The notes below the pieces were generated by a model that saw only the letters and a program-made list of their open reading frames with translations, had not been told where the DNA came from and ran no database searches. 64,000 bases of DNA from Apostichopus parvimensis. Lineage: Eukaryota > Echinodermata > Holothuroidea > Aspidochirotida > Stichopodidae. This document shows, piece after piece, positions 36,301 through 47,800 of the stretch (position 1 is its first letter; every line of letters begins with the position of its first letter). The translations under genes and the position numbers were made by a program. The stretch is from the NCBI GenBank assembly GCA_000934455.1, contig KN884769.1:22242-86241 (forward strand). The letters run 5' to 3'.

Positions 36301-39300
36301 TTCGATGACATAAAAATAATTATATAGTATGTTTTTAATACTGATTCATCATTACATCGAAACCATTCTTCAAGGAGTTGATGGGCAAAGGCGGTCTTTC
36401 CTATTCCAGAGCTACCCTCAATTAGAATGTTCTTGGCACTAAGTTCAGAGTCCTTGAATATTTCTTCGTATGATTTTAGATGTTTTGGAGGCAATGGTGG
36501 TTGGCCAACGCGTCTTTGACCAGGCACTATGACTAGGTCGTTTGATACATAGGGGACGGTGCCTCGCTTTGGAAAGTGTTCATTCTTGGGATTCAAAATC
36601 ATCTCTTCATAAGAGTTCTTTATCTGTTTGATGAAAAGCTCACGTTGCTCTGCAAAATGGAATAGTGAAGAAACTATCACTGAAACAACATCGAAACACA
36701 CGTAATATATGCTTACTAATTTTCAATGGATATGACGTTTTAAAAATGGGATTAAGTATGCAGATCTTAAAACTAGCGGTAAACATGGTACTCACCTTTA
36801 AGTGTAGGGAGCTGGAAGGGTAAAAGAAAAATTGAGTGTTAGGAAACGGAAAAAGACATGAGGAAATGAAGCGAGATCAACGTTTCAATCCGAAACAAAA
36901 CCAACTTACGAATAATAAACTAGAGCTAGAAATGAATCGATTAACAACACGATATAATATCATCGGAAAACAAACATTAAAATGCAGTACGGTAGGCACA
37001 ATGCTTACTACTCAGATAAGCTACATGAATTTGCATTCGATAAATGGATTATCAAAGGAAAAATCGTGTTTGTCGACTGATATTTACCAGAAGTGCCACT
37101 TATGATCTAGCATTTTCATCATAATCATGGTTTTAACACGTAAAATTGGTGTATCAAACAATATGTGATCTATCCGTCAATAGTCCTAGTTCATTGGATC
37201 ATCACGCTTTTATAATAGACGAGAATATATGTGTTCAGGATTTAAAACGGATTTATTGTCAAATAAACTTCGATTATCATATGACAGCCTGGGATCTCGT
37301 CTGACAATCGACTCGATACTTAGGTTTTTCATTGCATATTCTATAGACCAAGAAATCTGGAATTTTTAAATTACGTGGCACATAAACCTGTCTTATGCAT
37401 TTATGAAAATTGGTTTTATCGTAAGATAATCTTTTCTTATTAAAATAACATATGCATACATAATATTTTGCACGATAGTCCCGGTTTTAGGACTAAATGG
37501 CTCATCACCAACAATCCTTCTTATTGAATAAACCTGTTTTGTCGATAATAACCACACCTGGCGTTTCGTTTGCAAGGAAATATAATTATCGAACAACTGT
37601 CGGTAGAAAAAAATGCAAATTTCATTGTGTTAATATGTGGTGGCTTCATATTTATATTACTGCAAACGCAACCAATTGCTTTACATTTGAAATTTCCCTA
37701 AAATAGACTGTAAGAATAGTCAATATAGGCTAGAGTTTTGAAGAGTCATGCTCACCAGATGTCGCATCTCACTTGTAGACGTTGTTGCACCATCTTCTTT
37801 ACGGCTTTTAATCCAAGTACCTGTGTAAAAACAATGATATGTAGACAGCTATGTCGTCCAAAGAGCACATCATAACTGAAATGCATTAAATCGCATTTGC
37901 ATGATGATATTTAACTTCTGTGACTCTTTGTAATTTATATAATTATATTTGGTTCCGTAAGCTCAAACTCCTTTGGTTGAAATCCATATATGCAATACTA
38001 ATAACTTTAACGTATTAACCTAGAACCACCCATCATCGAAACCTAAAACGTCTAGCCTACGTAAAATCGACACGTATCCTGATCTCACCAGCTATAACCA
38101 CAATAATAACGACGACAGATACAACCAATGCTATTGGCAGGGCTATTGCTTTCACGTGGTTCCTTGATTCGAATACGCTTTCCGCGTCCTTTTCGGTGCA
38201 ATTCACTGAAAATTGAAAAGAAGAGGGAAACAAAATTTAATTTCAAAATTATATTGAGTTGTTACTTAATATACAATGCAATTAAATTCAAAATCCATAT
38301 GCATTTGAATAGTTCACGTCCATTCAACATCTAGCAATATGATGATAGGATCTGCTGTTTAACATTTTATTATTGAATCAGTGTACCTCGTATACCAAAC
38401 ACTCTCGATATAATGTGCAGCATAGATTGTAGTGTGAAGCGATTAAAAATGAAAACTGGTAAATTTCACTCATTTTTAAAATTGACATTACTCTCAAAAT
38501 GAAATGCTTATACTTGTGTGTCGGCAACGCTACTTCAATAACGTATTAACTATAGACGTGGCATTGGATGAAACTCTGGACTTCGGTAGAAAAGCAGTTT
38601 GACTATAACAGAGCTTATAATCAGAGCGAAGTCTAGTTGAATGTGTGAAAAGCGAACGAAATTCGCATACTTGTGTTAAAGGTGCCTTATTGGAATTTAA
38701 AAAATACTATCTTATGTATGTTAACCATAGGATAGGTATGACACGTGAATTTGAACCGCCATAATACCTTTCATATATATTTCTGTTGATGATGTAAATA
38801 GTTTTGTTGCTGATCCAGTTGCTTTGCAAGTTACCCTAACAGTATCACCACACCTTGCTTCTGCAGTTGTTTCAAGCTTGATTTCCGACTTTACGTTGAA
38901 GAGCCCCTTGTACTCCGACGACGTTTCTTCTTTGTAAATTATGGTAATTTTGTTCTCATCTGACATATGCCATTCTAACCCAACAACCGGTCGCACCTCG
39001 CTAATTGAACATGTATAAGAGTTCGTCTTGTTGGTCAAAATAACGCAGTTTTCATTCTCGCATCCTAATATTTCCAAATATGAAGGTGACGGCGGTACTG
39101 ATAGAAATAAAAATAAAAATAAGCTATACGTGTTTCTTTGGAAAATGATATGATTATGGAAGTATCACCCGTTCGGGCAAGCCTTCCTTGGTAAAACAAG
39201 AAATGCCGAGACAAACAAAAATGTATACATAATAGTAATGAATAGTCTATGAACTCCATATTTGAGTTATTTGAGTTAAAATTTTGAATTGGAAGCCACC

Positions 39301-42300
39301 CGACGTGTAAGCTGTAATTCATAAGCCTTTGCGGGCTTCTCCCACATTTGTGGTCGCTTAAGCGTCGTAAAAATAACTGCTGATTATTATTATTATATTT
39401 TATTGACACGTCGTGTTTGGAAGAATTGCTTTCCTTTCTCATTTAGTTACTCTTTGTACTAAACCCTGATGTTTTAAGATGAATATTTGTCATCAAGAGA
39501 CGATACACATGCCTTAATATTCAATCTTATCCATATAGGAGGCGTAAAATTACAAATTTCTAACTACATTTTTGCGTCCATTTTCACTGCGGCTCATCAG
39601 CTGTTGACAAATAAGCAAATAGCTACATGGTAGTAGTGAACATGTAACGTAAGATGAATTACCTAATACAATCAGTTTAACACCATTAATGTTGTCTTCG
39701 ATACCATCACTCGAAATGCAGAGGAAATTTCCCTCGTCTTCGATCTCCGTTGAATCAATGTTTATTGTTCCATCTCTTCTAACCTCATAATGTTCCTTTA
39801 GTGCCGGCCAAACTTTTATATCACCGTTGGCTCCATAGCTAACCAATTGACTCGAGTTTTGTACAATTTTCCTCCACACAAAGATACCCGTATTACTGTA
39901 AGAGCATGTAAGCAATGCCCGCCTGCTCCTCTCTCGTAACATTTCTGAATATACAATTTCGTTAGCGTCATCTTTTGGGTACATATCTACTAAGACGTTT
40001 CTTGATTTCCAAGTTTCCAGCTGCTGCAATTTTGCACTACATATGAAGAGGTGAAGTTCCTTCTTCGGTATGTTCTTTAAATCTATGACCGCGCTAGACA
40101 GAAACGTATTGTTTGCATTTGTAGTAGGAGTAATCGTGCGATTTGAGCTTATAAGTCTTTCTGCGTTACCGACCATCAAATACCAGACTATCTCACTCGC
40201 CGGTTTTGTGCCATGGACACTACAGGTAAGTTTCCCGCCAGTCTGGTCGCTATTGATGAGACAAACTTTATTGTCATTACTGCAGTTGTTAATGTGAGGA
40301 AAACTGTCTTTTGGTGTCACTGCAAATGTGAAATATAAGTTGTTTGCTATATTAGACATTGTCGTAAATATGTAGTTGTAAGTGAGAGGTATAAACAATG
40401 TGGAAACCTGGAACTCATAAAAGGTATTTTCGAGTCATCAACAATATCATTGGGAGGTTCCTCACAGGTATTTTACGTCGGTTAATGTGCGGGTGGGTTT
40501 GTTTTGTATTCTGACTGAGGACTTGAATAAAATAATTCCAGGTTCTCGCATGTCTTTTCTAAAGAATCACCACGTTCTCGCAAGAATTATATTGTTCAGG
40601 GGTACTGTTAAGGTTAGGGTACGTCGAATTGAACAATAGGGTCCTCTGTCTGAATGTCAAACACAGCTGCGTGTTTGCGTGTGTGTAAGTGTAGTTCGAA
40701 TGTGTGAGTGAAGGGGAAAAGAGGGAGGGAGGGAGCGTGAGTTGGGTTAGCCAATATGAAAGGCGCTAGGAGTTTCTAGATCAGCACATTACAAATTCAT
40801 TCCTTTCAATCGGTTTATCCATTTCAACAATGTTTATCTATATACAATATCTTCGGAACAGAGAAGCAAAATAAAGGGAACGATATGCATTTCTATGTAA
40901 GAGCTGAATTGAGTAAATAATGAACTGCAACAATTCAAACTCTTGTGGGTCAATACAATTGAACCCTTTTTAAAGGATAGTGGCGGGTGAACATTTATTT
41001 CGGACTGATGAAAGACAAACATGTTATTTCATCTTCGTGAATTTAGGCCCTTGAAGTTAACACTTCTTGTGCAACACCATCTAATATACATCGTTATCGT
41101 TTAAATAAATGTAACATCGATTCCAAAGTTCTATTTTACGATTGGAGTGAATAATAATATGAATAACACTATAGCCATTGGTACTTATTAAATTACATTT
41201 ACAACAAATGCTAAACAATATGTTGAGCTGTTTCGTCTGAAACTGTGAGATTCCTATACGATCAACATTCTAGGATATTACATTTTTGTAAGAGGTCTAA
41301 AGTAGCGTTTCCTAGTACTTTAATGATTAATTTTACACTTTATTTAATTCAAAAATGTGCTCACCTGTCACTACCACATCAACGTGATAGGTATTAAAAA
41401 GGTCATTCGGTAATATGCAAACCACTTTGAATTTTCTTTCGTGTTCAAAAGAAACATTCGTGATGATAAGGTTTCCATTAGACTGAATGTCAAACTCTCC
41501 ACTTGTGAATCCCTCGCCAGACTTTGTCTTCCAATTGTAGATAAGGGTGGCTGCTTCTCCACTATTGTCGGCGTTGTCGTACCAATATAGGGACTTACAG
41601 TCTTCTGAAAACTTACAATGGATGAAACTTCTTGTTTTATATTCGACAAACTCTTCTGATACACATCCATCTAATTCTTTTTCTGGAAGATGGATGGAGT
41701 TCAAAGAAAAATATTTAACAAATATAATAAACAGTGACATATTTAATGATCAGTCATATATAGTTATTGATCACAAGGACAGAAAGCTCATTTGAAACCT
41801 TGTCCATGTGATAATTGTGGACAAACAACGGCTTATGCCAAGCCTTCTCATGTCCAGAGAGTTACCGGCACCGAGAATTAAGCGTCCCCACCCGACGGAC
41901 GGAAGGGTACATCAGCATTTGACTGCTTTTTCAAATACTGTGGAGATGAAGACATCACTGCAGTGCAGCTATGTTGAACGAAGTTATATCGAAACCATTG
42001 AATGAACAGAACCAAATCCCATTTCCCCAAGTTGCAAGTCCAGAAAATTGGGTTCCTGGCGAGGATGTGAACTTCGAATATAATGATTGCGGGCGGACAC
42101 TCTAACCGTTACACTTCCTCAACCTTTTCATAACTGTGTGAAGGAATCTAACAAGAATTAGATAGTAATCCTCAGCTATCATGAGATGCAATAATCTACT
42201 AACAGCATTACTGATGGTTTGGCTTATTGGTTACTTCGCTTCACAAATTGTAAGATACAAGCTCCGCCCAACTACCAATGTTGTCTTGGTTCACACAATC

Positions 42301-42520
42301 GTAAATAATGTATGGTACTTGTCGTATTACTTCTTCGGTAGATTAATTAAAACAAATTATTGAACTTAAATAAGACATGCTGCCAAGTGACTTCTAATAT
42401 TTAATACAACAAGTGATCTGCACGGAAGACGAAGTTGATGGAAAGGGGATACCACTAACCGTTGGCAGCGTCAATAACAACGGCTACAACGAGGAACCAG
42501 AAGAGGATTCCTTTCTTCAT
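23222..42520 (-). CDS. Gene B: Ig-like transmembrane NACHT receptor
   Basis: Twenty exons, all with AG/GT borders and compatible phases, sum to 3834 nt (1277 codons plus stop): 42520-42460, 41682-41365, 40319-39663, 39097-38768, 38205-38089, 37820-37756, 36811-36796, 36649-35187, 34223-34027, 33836-33754, 33663-33590, 30376-30353, 30049-30029, 28489-28463, 27966-27943, 27311-27216, 25314-25267, 24607-24536, 24033-23991, 23319-23222. Order: signal peptide (about 1-20), four Ig-like domains (about 21-455), membrane span (about 474-494), NACHT NTPase (about 520-1010), a short region of LRR-like or helical character, then a charged helical tail. NACHT proteins (STAND NTPases, as in NLRs) normally lack a membrane span, so an Ig receptor with a cytoplasmic NACHT is unusual. 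A surface-sensing role, perhaps immune, is inference. The exact set of 21-27-nt exons is the least certain part. Confidence 0.88.
23712..23950 (-). mobile_element. LINE 3' end (L2/CR1-like), 5' truncated
   Basis: On the minus strand, the sequence reads as the C-terminus of a LINE protein (HAFSHTAPELWNKLPSNIR then FKSLLKTHYF and a stop). A short 3' tail follows with GGGATATTGCGCTCTATAAGTAC and an (AAT)n run at 23717-23737. 'APxLWNxLPxxIR' with 'FKxxLKTHLF' is the well-known end of L2/CR1-clade proteins. It lies in the last intron of gene B. Confidence 0.8.
24404..24470. mobile_element. Degraded Penelope-type terminal motif
   Basis: GTTGACGTTTCGATCCGGGCAGGATTC resembles the hammerhead-like segment at 1991-2035, but the partner strand of the outer stem and the first core strand are not preserved. 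It lies in a gene B intron. Confidence 0.3.
25793..26650 (-). mobile_element. LINE fragment: C-terminal part plus ACT microsatellite tail
   Basis: Minus-strand frames at 26648-26106 and 26091-25861 carry LINE reverse-transcriptase C-terminal features: KYVGSLLGTEE, ITNGAFNTLL, ARLQEDAPAKVALREALR. The typical 'RRLRFFGHV' motif sits at the start of the second frame. The reading frame shifts at least once between about 26270 and 26090 (an ordinary LINE defect), so the copy is dead. The 3' end runs into a (TAC/ACT)n microsatellite at 25793-25845. It lies in a gene B intron, same strand as the gene. Confidence 0.82.
28046..28273 (-). mobile_element. Small LINE reverse-transcriptase fragment
   Basis: The residues LLNGLVTSRLDYCNSFL match the well-known 'hV-xSRLDYCNSLL' block of CR1/Jockey-type reverse transcriptases. 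Upstream residues fit only loosely, and the fragment is short. It lies in a gene B intron. Confidence 0.6.
31270..31870. repeat. Diverged ~275-bp tandem repeat, 2+ copies
   Basis: TGTAATCTGTGATAAGCTACTTG...GAAGTATTAAGCCA near 31293 returns as TATAATCTGTCATAACGTACTTG...GAAGTATTAATCCA near 31570. The following TTTGACCTG...CACTCAGGCAC...AAGTTCATCGGCCTT phrases are also repeated (31390-31500 and 31680-31780). It lies in the long gene B intron between exons 11 and 12. Confidence 0.7.
35187..36649 (-). CDS. Gene B NACHT NTPase exon
   Basis: A single 1463-nt exon (acceptor CCATTTTGCAG, donor AAG|GTAATT), far longer than the others in the gene. Visible motifs: Walker A GSSGIGKT, preceded by NILIEG; Walker B RILVILDDFDQY with the acidic DDFD typical of NACHT; a sensor-like FIVLSKP strand; then LCSTPLFLFMIA, matching the winged-helix-proximal 'P-L-x-L' block of NLRs. 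The remainder (about 220 residues) is helical and fits the NACHT-associated winged-helix/superhelical region. The upstream exons give EQRELFIKQIKNSYEEM, close to the linker preceding NACHT in NLRs. Nucleotide binding and hydrolysis look possible, since no key residue is missing. Confidence 0.93.
38089..38205 (-). CDS. Gene B membrane-span exon
   Basis: A phase 1-1 exon of 117 nt after acceptor CTTTTCAATTTTCAG. It encodes a short polar stalk (NCTEKDAESVFESRNH) followed by an uninterrupted hydrophobic run (about 21 residues from AIALPIALVVSV onward, rich in V and I). This is the only strong membrane span apart from the signal peptide, and it places the following NACHT exon in the cytoplasm. Confidence 0.9.
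38768..41682 (-). CDS. Gene B ectodomain exons: four Ig-like domains
   Basis: Three phase 1-1 exons. Exon 41682-41365 holds a V-like domain (FIHCKF, LYWYDN, FKVVCIL). Exon 40319-39663 (657 nt) holds two domains fused without an intron: first LTCSVHG / IVWYL / LFICSAK, second LTCSYSN / FVWRK / GNFLCIS. Exon 39097-38768 holds a fourth: YTCSISE / LEWHM / VRVTCKA. Each shows the Cys-Trp-Cys pattern of Ig folds. Several N-glycosylation sequons fit an extracellular location. The introns contain a SINE (39270-39415). Confidence 0.9.
39270..39415 (+). mobile_element. SINE 3' body fragment with (ATT)n tail
   Basis: AATTGGAAGCCACCCGACGTGTAAG, CTCCCACATTTGTGGTCGC, TTAAGCGTCGTAAA and an ATT-rich tail match the body of the fuller SINE at 44396-44715. 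The tRNA-like head is absent. It is located in the intron between gene B exons 3 and 4. Confidence 0.8.
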
Positions 42521-42539
42521 TTCTGCACGAGAAAGAAAA

Positions 42540-42864
42540 CAGAGAAAGAAAAGTTGTAATACACAAATATAATGAAAGTTACTTCAATTTCATGTTTACG
42601 TTTGCTGACTGAAGCAGTCTCTTTAACATTGGATTCATCAATACATACAAGCATGGACAGTGAGTTATTTTGGAAATGCTATTCTAAATGCGAACGTATG
42701 GGTTGGATGTTTTAACATTTTAGCACGTGGATTGGGCGGACAGCACACCAGGGAGTATAGTCATGTAGGTACCTACACAGTGAGGACGCCTGCGAGCACC
42801 GTGACAGGCTCAGAATAAGTTGGTTACGCAGTTAGCCTCTGAAACTGCAAATGCACAGAGACTA
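42540..42864. other. 5' flank of gene B, no recognised element
   Basis: The sequence directly upstream of the gene B start codon at 42520 should contain its promoter and 5' untranslated region. No canonical TATA box placement could be fixed. The 42730-42830 part resembles sequence at 13480-13560, opposite strand. Confidence 0.4.
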
Positions 42865-43036
42865 TATGCTTAAGCGTCGTAAACATGACTGTTGAATGTT
42901 ATTATTAAGAGTATTATTATTATCTTACGGCATTCACATTCGTCGCGCTCTGACCAAGATCTTTTTTCCAGACCATCATAACGAAGGACAGCCAGAACAA
43001 CATGAGACAGCGAACATGAGGCAATTCAATGCTGAT
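42865..43036 (+). repeat. SINE tail plus shared 115-bp segment, copy 1
   Basis: GCTTAAGCGTCGTAAACATGACTGTTGA and an ATT-rich tail are followed by a segment of about 115 bp (ACGGCATTCACATTCGTCGC...GAGACAGCGAACATGAGGC). The same segment recurs after the SINE at 44700-44836. Confidence 0.78.
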
Positions 43037-43582
43037 TGTAGGTATTGTTCACTTGGCAGGTAATGCCAATATTGTAGCGCGCACGGGCACTACAATAAAT
43101 GCCAATGGCTATAGTGTTATTCATATTATGATTCATCACAATCGTACATAGAACTTTGGAATCAAAGTGAATTTGATCTAGGTCAACAGTGTGCTTATGC
43201 GACGCATCACCTCTTTTCTTCGTGTTAACGTGTGGACAAGGCAATGTACCTACAAATGTACCCTGGACAGTACGTTATTTTGGAAATGCTATTCTAAATG
43301 TGAACGTATTGCTTGGATTTATATCATTTCGGCACGTGTAACCGCGTGTAAATTCTTGAACTTTGAAGTAATGACAAAGTGACAAACACTTAATTACAGT
43401 GAGCTTGTCATTTGAAGTCATACAACATTTTGAGATTTCAAAATCTTCGTAAGTTAGCTAATATCTGGAAATGTTGCAGCTTCTATGAGTGCTCTGAGAT
43501 TCCGAAGAAATTTCACAATAAGACCTAAAACGTCTGTAGTGTATCGTTTCGCTTGAAATTAAATCGGAGGAAACCAAATAAG

Positions 43583-43932
43583 CAGTGGCGTAGGAAGGTA
43601 CTTTCGAGTAGGGGGGGGGGGCCTTGGGGGGGGGTCTGAGGGGGGGGGGTGTCCCCCTCCCCTTTGGATTTTTTTTGCATTTCCAGGTGGCCTCAGATGC
43701 AATTTGGTGCAATATAGCACACTTCAACACCCACTCCATTTTGTAAGTAATTTTGCATTTTCACCTGGCCTTAGATGCAATTTGGTGCTCCAAATGAGAT
43801 TTTTTTCTCATTTGGAAATGAAAAAGGGGTTTTCTGACTTGCGGAGCGGGGGGAGGCGGAATGATACTTCCGCCCCACCATATTTTTCACTGGGGGGTTG
43901 GCGCCCCCAGCCCCCCGGTTCCTACGCCCTTG
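43583..43932. mobile_element. Non-autonomous hAT-type MITE, 350 bp
   Basis: The ends are inverted: CAGTGGCGTAGGAA at the left and TTCCTACGCCCTTG at the right. The element is flanked by an exact 8-bp duplication, CAAATAAG (43575-43582 and 43933-43940). An 8-bp target duplication with CA-starting ends is the hAT signature. The inside is G/C-run rich with two copies of an ATTTT-CC-GGCC-AGATGCAATTTGGTG phrase. It has no transposase. Confidence 0.85.
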
Positions 43933-44395
43933 CAAATAAGCGTTGCATTGCCTGTACCCTCTCCTAACCCCGCACACTGGTGATCCAAAACTGATCCCCT
44001 TCCTGCGCCGCTGACTGCAAGGGCACCGCTGAATGGAATACCCATATCCTACCTATAAAGCTCTACTGAACACATCAACATATGAAAATTACATATGAGG
44101 ATAGTGTGGACATGTGTGATTGCGATAATGGGGGTGAGGATGAGGAATGGAAATCAGGCGTGAAAAACTCAGCTAGCGTGTATAGTGCGTAGGTTGAACT
44201 ATATGGTTGGACTCTAACTTGTCTCGTACTCGGATCTGCTAGACTTGAATACAGCCCCGATTAATAGACCTATATTGTAATTCAATCAAAATAGTATTTT
44301 AAATTTAGGGCATGAATGTAAAACTCCTCGTAGATATGCAAAAAGTTGCTCGGTCATATTAGTTCAACATATACCTCGGTCAAAAACATCTAAAC

Positions 44396-44715
44396 CGGTG
44401 CTGTGGCCGAGTGGATGAAGGCGGTTGCATTTGAAGCAATGATAATTAGCAATCAGGTGGTTCCGGGTTCGATACCCGGCCTGGTCATAGTAAGATGGGT
44501 TTATTTATCCAAGAGCAATTTATGGTTTTTCCTTCTGAAATTACGTTCTAAATTAAAAAGATTCCAAACTTGAGTTAGAATATTGAATTGGAAGCCACCC
44601 GACGTGTAAGTTGTAATCCATAGGCCCTTGCGGGTTACTCCCACATTTGTGGTCGCTTAAGCGTCGCAAACATAACTGTTGATTATCATTTGTATGATAA
44701 TTGTTATTATTTTTA
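44396..44715 (+). mobile_element. tRNA-Ser-derived SINE with (ATT)n tail
   Basis: The head (44396-44490) has an A box TGGCCGAGTGG and a B box GGTTCGATACC, a strong T arm (CCGGG/CCCGG), a TTTGAA anticodon-like loop and a long variable region like a type II tRNA, best matching tRNA-Ser(UGA). The acceptor stem pairs poorly, so it is not a working tRNA. It continues into the shared SINE body (GGAAGCCACCCGACGTG... GTGGTCGCTTAAGCGTCG) and ends in ATT repeats near 44700. Confidence 0.85.
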
Positions 44716-44836
44716 TTATTATTTTACGGCATTCATATTCGTCGCGCTCTGACCAAGGTCTTTCTTCCAGACCATCATGGCGAAGGACAACCAGAACAAC
44801 ATGAGACAGCGAACATGATGCAATTCAATGCTGATT
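44716..44836 (+). repeat. Shared segment after SINE, copy 2
   Basis: Close match to 42922-43036 (TACGGCATTCATATTCGTCGC through GAGACAGCGAACATGATGC). Because it follows the SINE tail in both places, it is either part of a larger composite repeat or a duplication of one insertion with its flank. Confidence 0.78.
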
Positions 44837-44839
44837 GGA

Positions 44840-47800
44840 TATATTCATGTTCTAATGGTGCATATAGACGTTATAAGCTTTGAAGAAAATCACAGCAATA
44901 TAATAAAATCTAGTTTGTGGACTTTGAACTTTTTAATTTACAACTTGTAAGCATTATCATACACAGATTAAAGATTTGTTTGATTACTTAAATCCACACA
45001 ACTTCTAGTTTCAGTTTCGTTTTGAAATATACCACATAACAAACAAGTTTGTCATCGTTCTTCCGATCTTCTTATATCAATTTGGGAACGGCTGATTTTA
45101 TTAAGCAAATGACCCGTACAGATGTATAGTTTATTTAAAACGGTTTTAATTTACTTAGCACAGCTAAGCATACTTTAATCCCGAATGAATTCCCAACCAA
45201 TCTCAATCCGACCTACAGTTGTTACAATTTCCTGCCATCCTACTGCCATCCTAGCAACAAGAACATTATATATACTGACAAAATAATTTACCCATGACAC
45301 TGCACGTTCTGCTTGCTTGGTGCTTGATGTTTGCACGGATAATATGAAATCTAACAACCTAAATGTCTCAAATCAATGTTATATATATGTATATAAAAAA
45401 AGGACCAGGATTCTGTCACGTTCTTTATAGAGTTATAAGGTTTGGAGTTCAGATTATATGAGTTGCATTCAGTTCTCTGAGAGTCACGTGATTCAAGTAA
45501 ACGATTTTCGCACATTGTGACCAGTGTCCCCAGCACGTTCAGCGAATTCTGATGAACAAGGTCAACTGGAGCATTGTGAAATGGCAATTGGTCAGAGCAG
45601 GGCATAATACCTTTCTGAATCACGGCTCGCAACATTCATTTAGTGTGGATTGAGAAAGTCACATATACTAAAGACAAAGCGAGGCGTAGCACAGCTATAT
45701 CAACAACGTATGAGTATTAGAGTATTCATTCTACCAGTATACATAAACAATAATCCATGCATCATTTAATGATTTCTTATTAACATGCAGAAGTGAGAAC
45801 AATCCTCAAATATAAAGTGTATCATACAAGCATTCCTCTAAAATCTTCAAAAGTGTCGAGCTTCTATTGTGCATTATCTACCATATGTAAACAAGAGACT
45901 TTTAATAATAAGAAAGGAGGTTTAAAAAAAAACATTATCATCAACTGGTAACACCCGTTTTCAATAGAAAGTCAACAAACTTTGGTCTGTTATGATGGAA
46001 CACACAATTACCACGCTGGCTCAATAAAGACAATCTCCAATAGGTATATTTTCAGTAATTTCGCTGTTTTTACATAATAAGAACGACGTTCTAAGACCGC
46101 CTTCCAATAATCGTAAACACCAACCAACTATACATTTAGTTTTATCCCCATCGCAAGTGGGTTCTTTGTTACCGTTTATGTTAATATGACATTCTGTTTC
46201 ATGGATTTTGTCAACTAATTCAACCGTACTACGTTATAAGTAAAATATTGTATCAATACTAGCACTCCCTGTGACCTTGCATTGATCTCTCCAAATATCA
46301 AGGTACATGTTAAATCATATGCTGGCAATTTAAGAAGCGTACATCTGAACATTCGATGTAAATGCAAGTCGTTGTGTATTCATTATATTGAACTCAAGCA
46401 GAAAATATTATGCAGTAAATAATGGCAACGCCAAGGGACAGGAAAGGGAGAGGAGGCTCAAAATCCAACAACATGGAAAAATCCTGGAACCTACGACTCA
46501 GGCTTTGAAATAATATCAATAGAAATGTAATTTCTCTCTTCAAAATGCATTCATTTTGTGTTTGTGTACGAGAGAAGGATATCTGCTAAAGTTTGAGCTT
46601 CCGGGACTCCGTCCACTGGCCCCACTAGGGCCCTGAGAAACATTCCAGAGAAATTTAGGTGTAATCTCTCTTTCTGACAAGTAATTTTAGGATCCTTAAA
46701 TTGATACAAAGGTGAACAAAAGGGTCCTGCATTCCCTGTATTCTTTATACAGGTGTGCGTTTGACCTTCTAAAACTCACAAACTGCAAAAGGATATTATT
46801 TAATTAGCTTTCAAATTACAGATTCGTAGAGATTTGAATAACCTCGCTAAACTTAGTTCAGAGTTCTCGTTACTCTCATTAAGAGCGATATAATTTTGAG
46901 CATGCGCAGACCAATACTGTTGGAACTCAAGTAAGATGGCGGGTTTAATAGGCATAATCATTGACTTCCTTAGATGCTACTATAATCGCCTTGATTTACT
47001 ACCGTGATTAACTACAGGCGTAGCTCATATGAGCGACGCATGAGTGTTCACATGTAATATTACATATGTTCACATGTAATATTACATGTGAACACTGTAG
47101 AGATGTGAGCCTTGACTTCCAGTGCACCCGGTGGTACGTGGCAGTACATTCCATTCAATTGCGAAATAATGCCCCAAAGTGTACATCTTAGTTCTATCGT
47201 AAACATGATACATAGTGAATAACGGCAATAGGCTACAGATAAAATGTGACAGGGCGTTACCTTAAGTACTTACTGCTCTTTGGGTTATTAATTCAGTTGG
47301 TCACTCTCCTGTACCTATTCGATTGACAGGTAGTTGAAGTTAGTAAGTAATTGATATAGTAGTACTTTATTTGAAATCACGGCTGAATATCAGTCTCTCT
47401 CTCTAATGAAGTAGTTAGAGCACTATTAAAAGTCATATAGGGCCCGCTTGTACCCGTTACATCGAACGTTGTGATAAAAAACCTGGCAGACATCCAATTA
47501 CCAAAACAAAATGAGTCTAAAGTCTACCTAGTCTCAAGTATTTGCATGTTTGAGTATGCTATCAAAAATTCAAATAAAATAAATATTGACAATACAATAT
47601 TTCGATATATGCATATAATGCATATAATGCCATTATCTATATGGGCTTATGTGGTCCACCGAATAAAAAGTTACTTCGTCTTACTTCTTACATGTTTGAA
47701 AGAGGAATTACACTTAGAAAGTATCTCAAGGCCCTACACATATTCCTTGCGAATTTCAAAAACGCTAAAGACATGTGAGGGAAGGAATATCCTCGAGAAT

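Noticed and set aside
44396-44490. A functional tRNA-Ser gene
   Set aside because: The acceptor stem pairs poorly and the sequence runs on into a SINE body with an ATT tail, so it is a SINE head.
45351-45635. 94-codon minus-strand open frame
   Set aside because: No splice signals, no recognised domain, and length is within chance for this composition.
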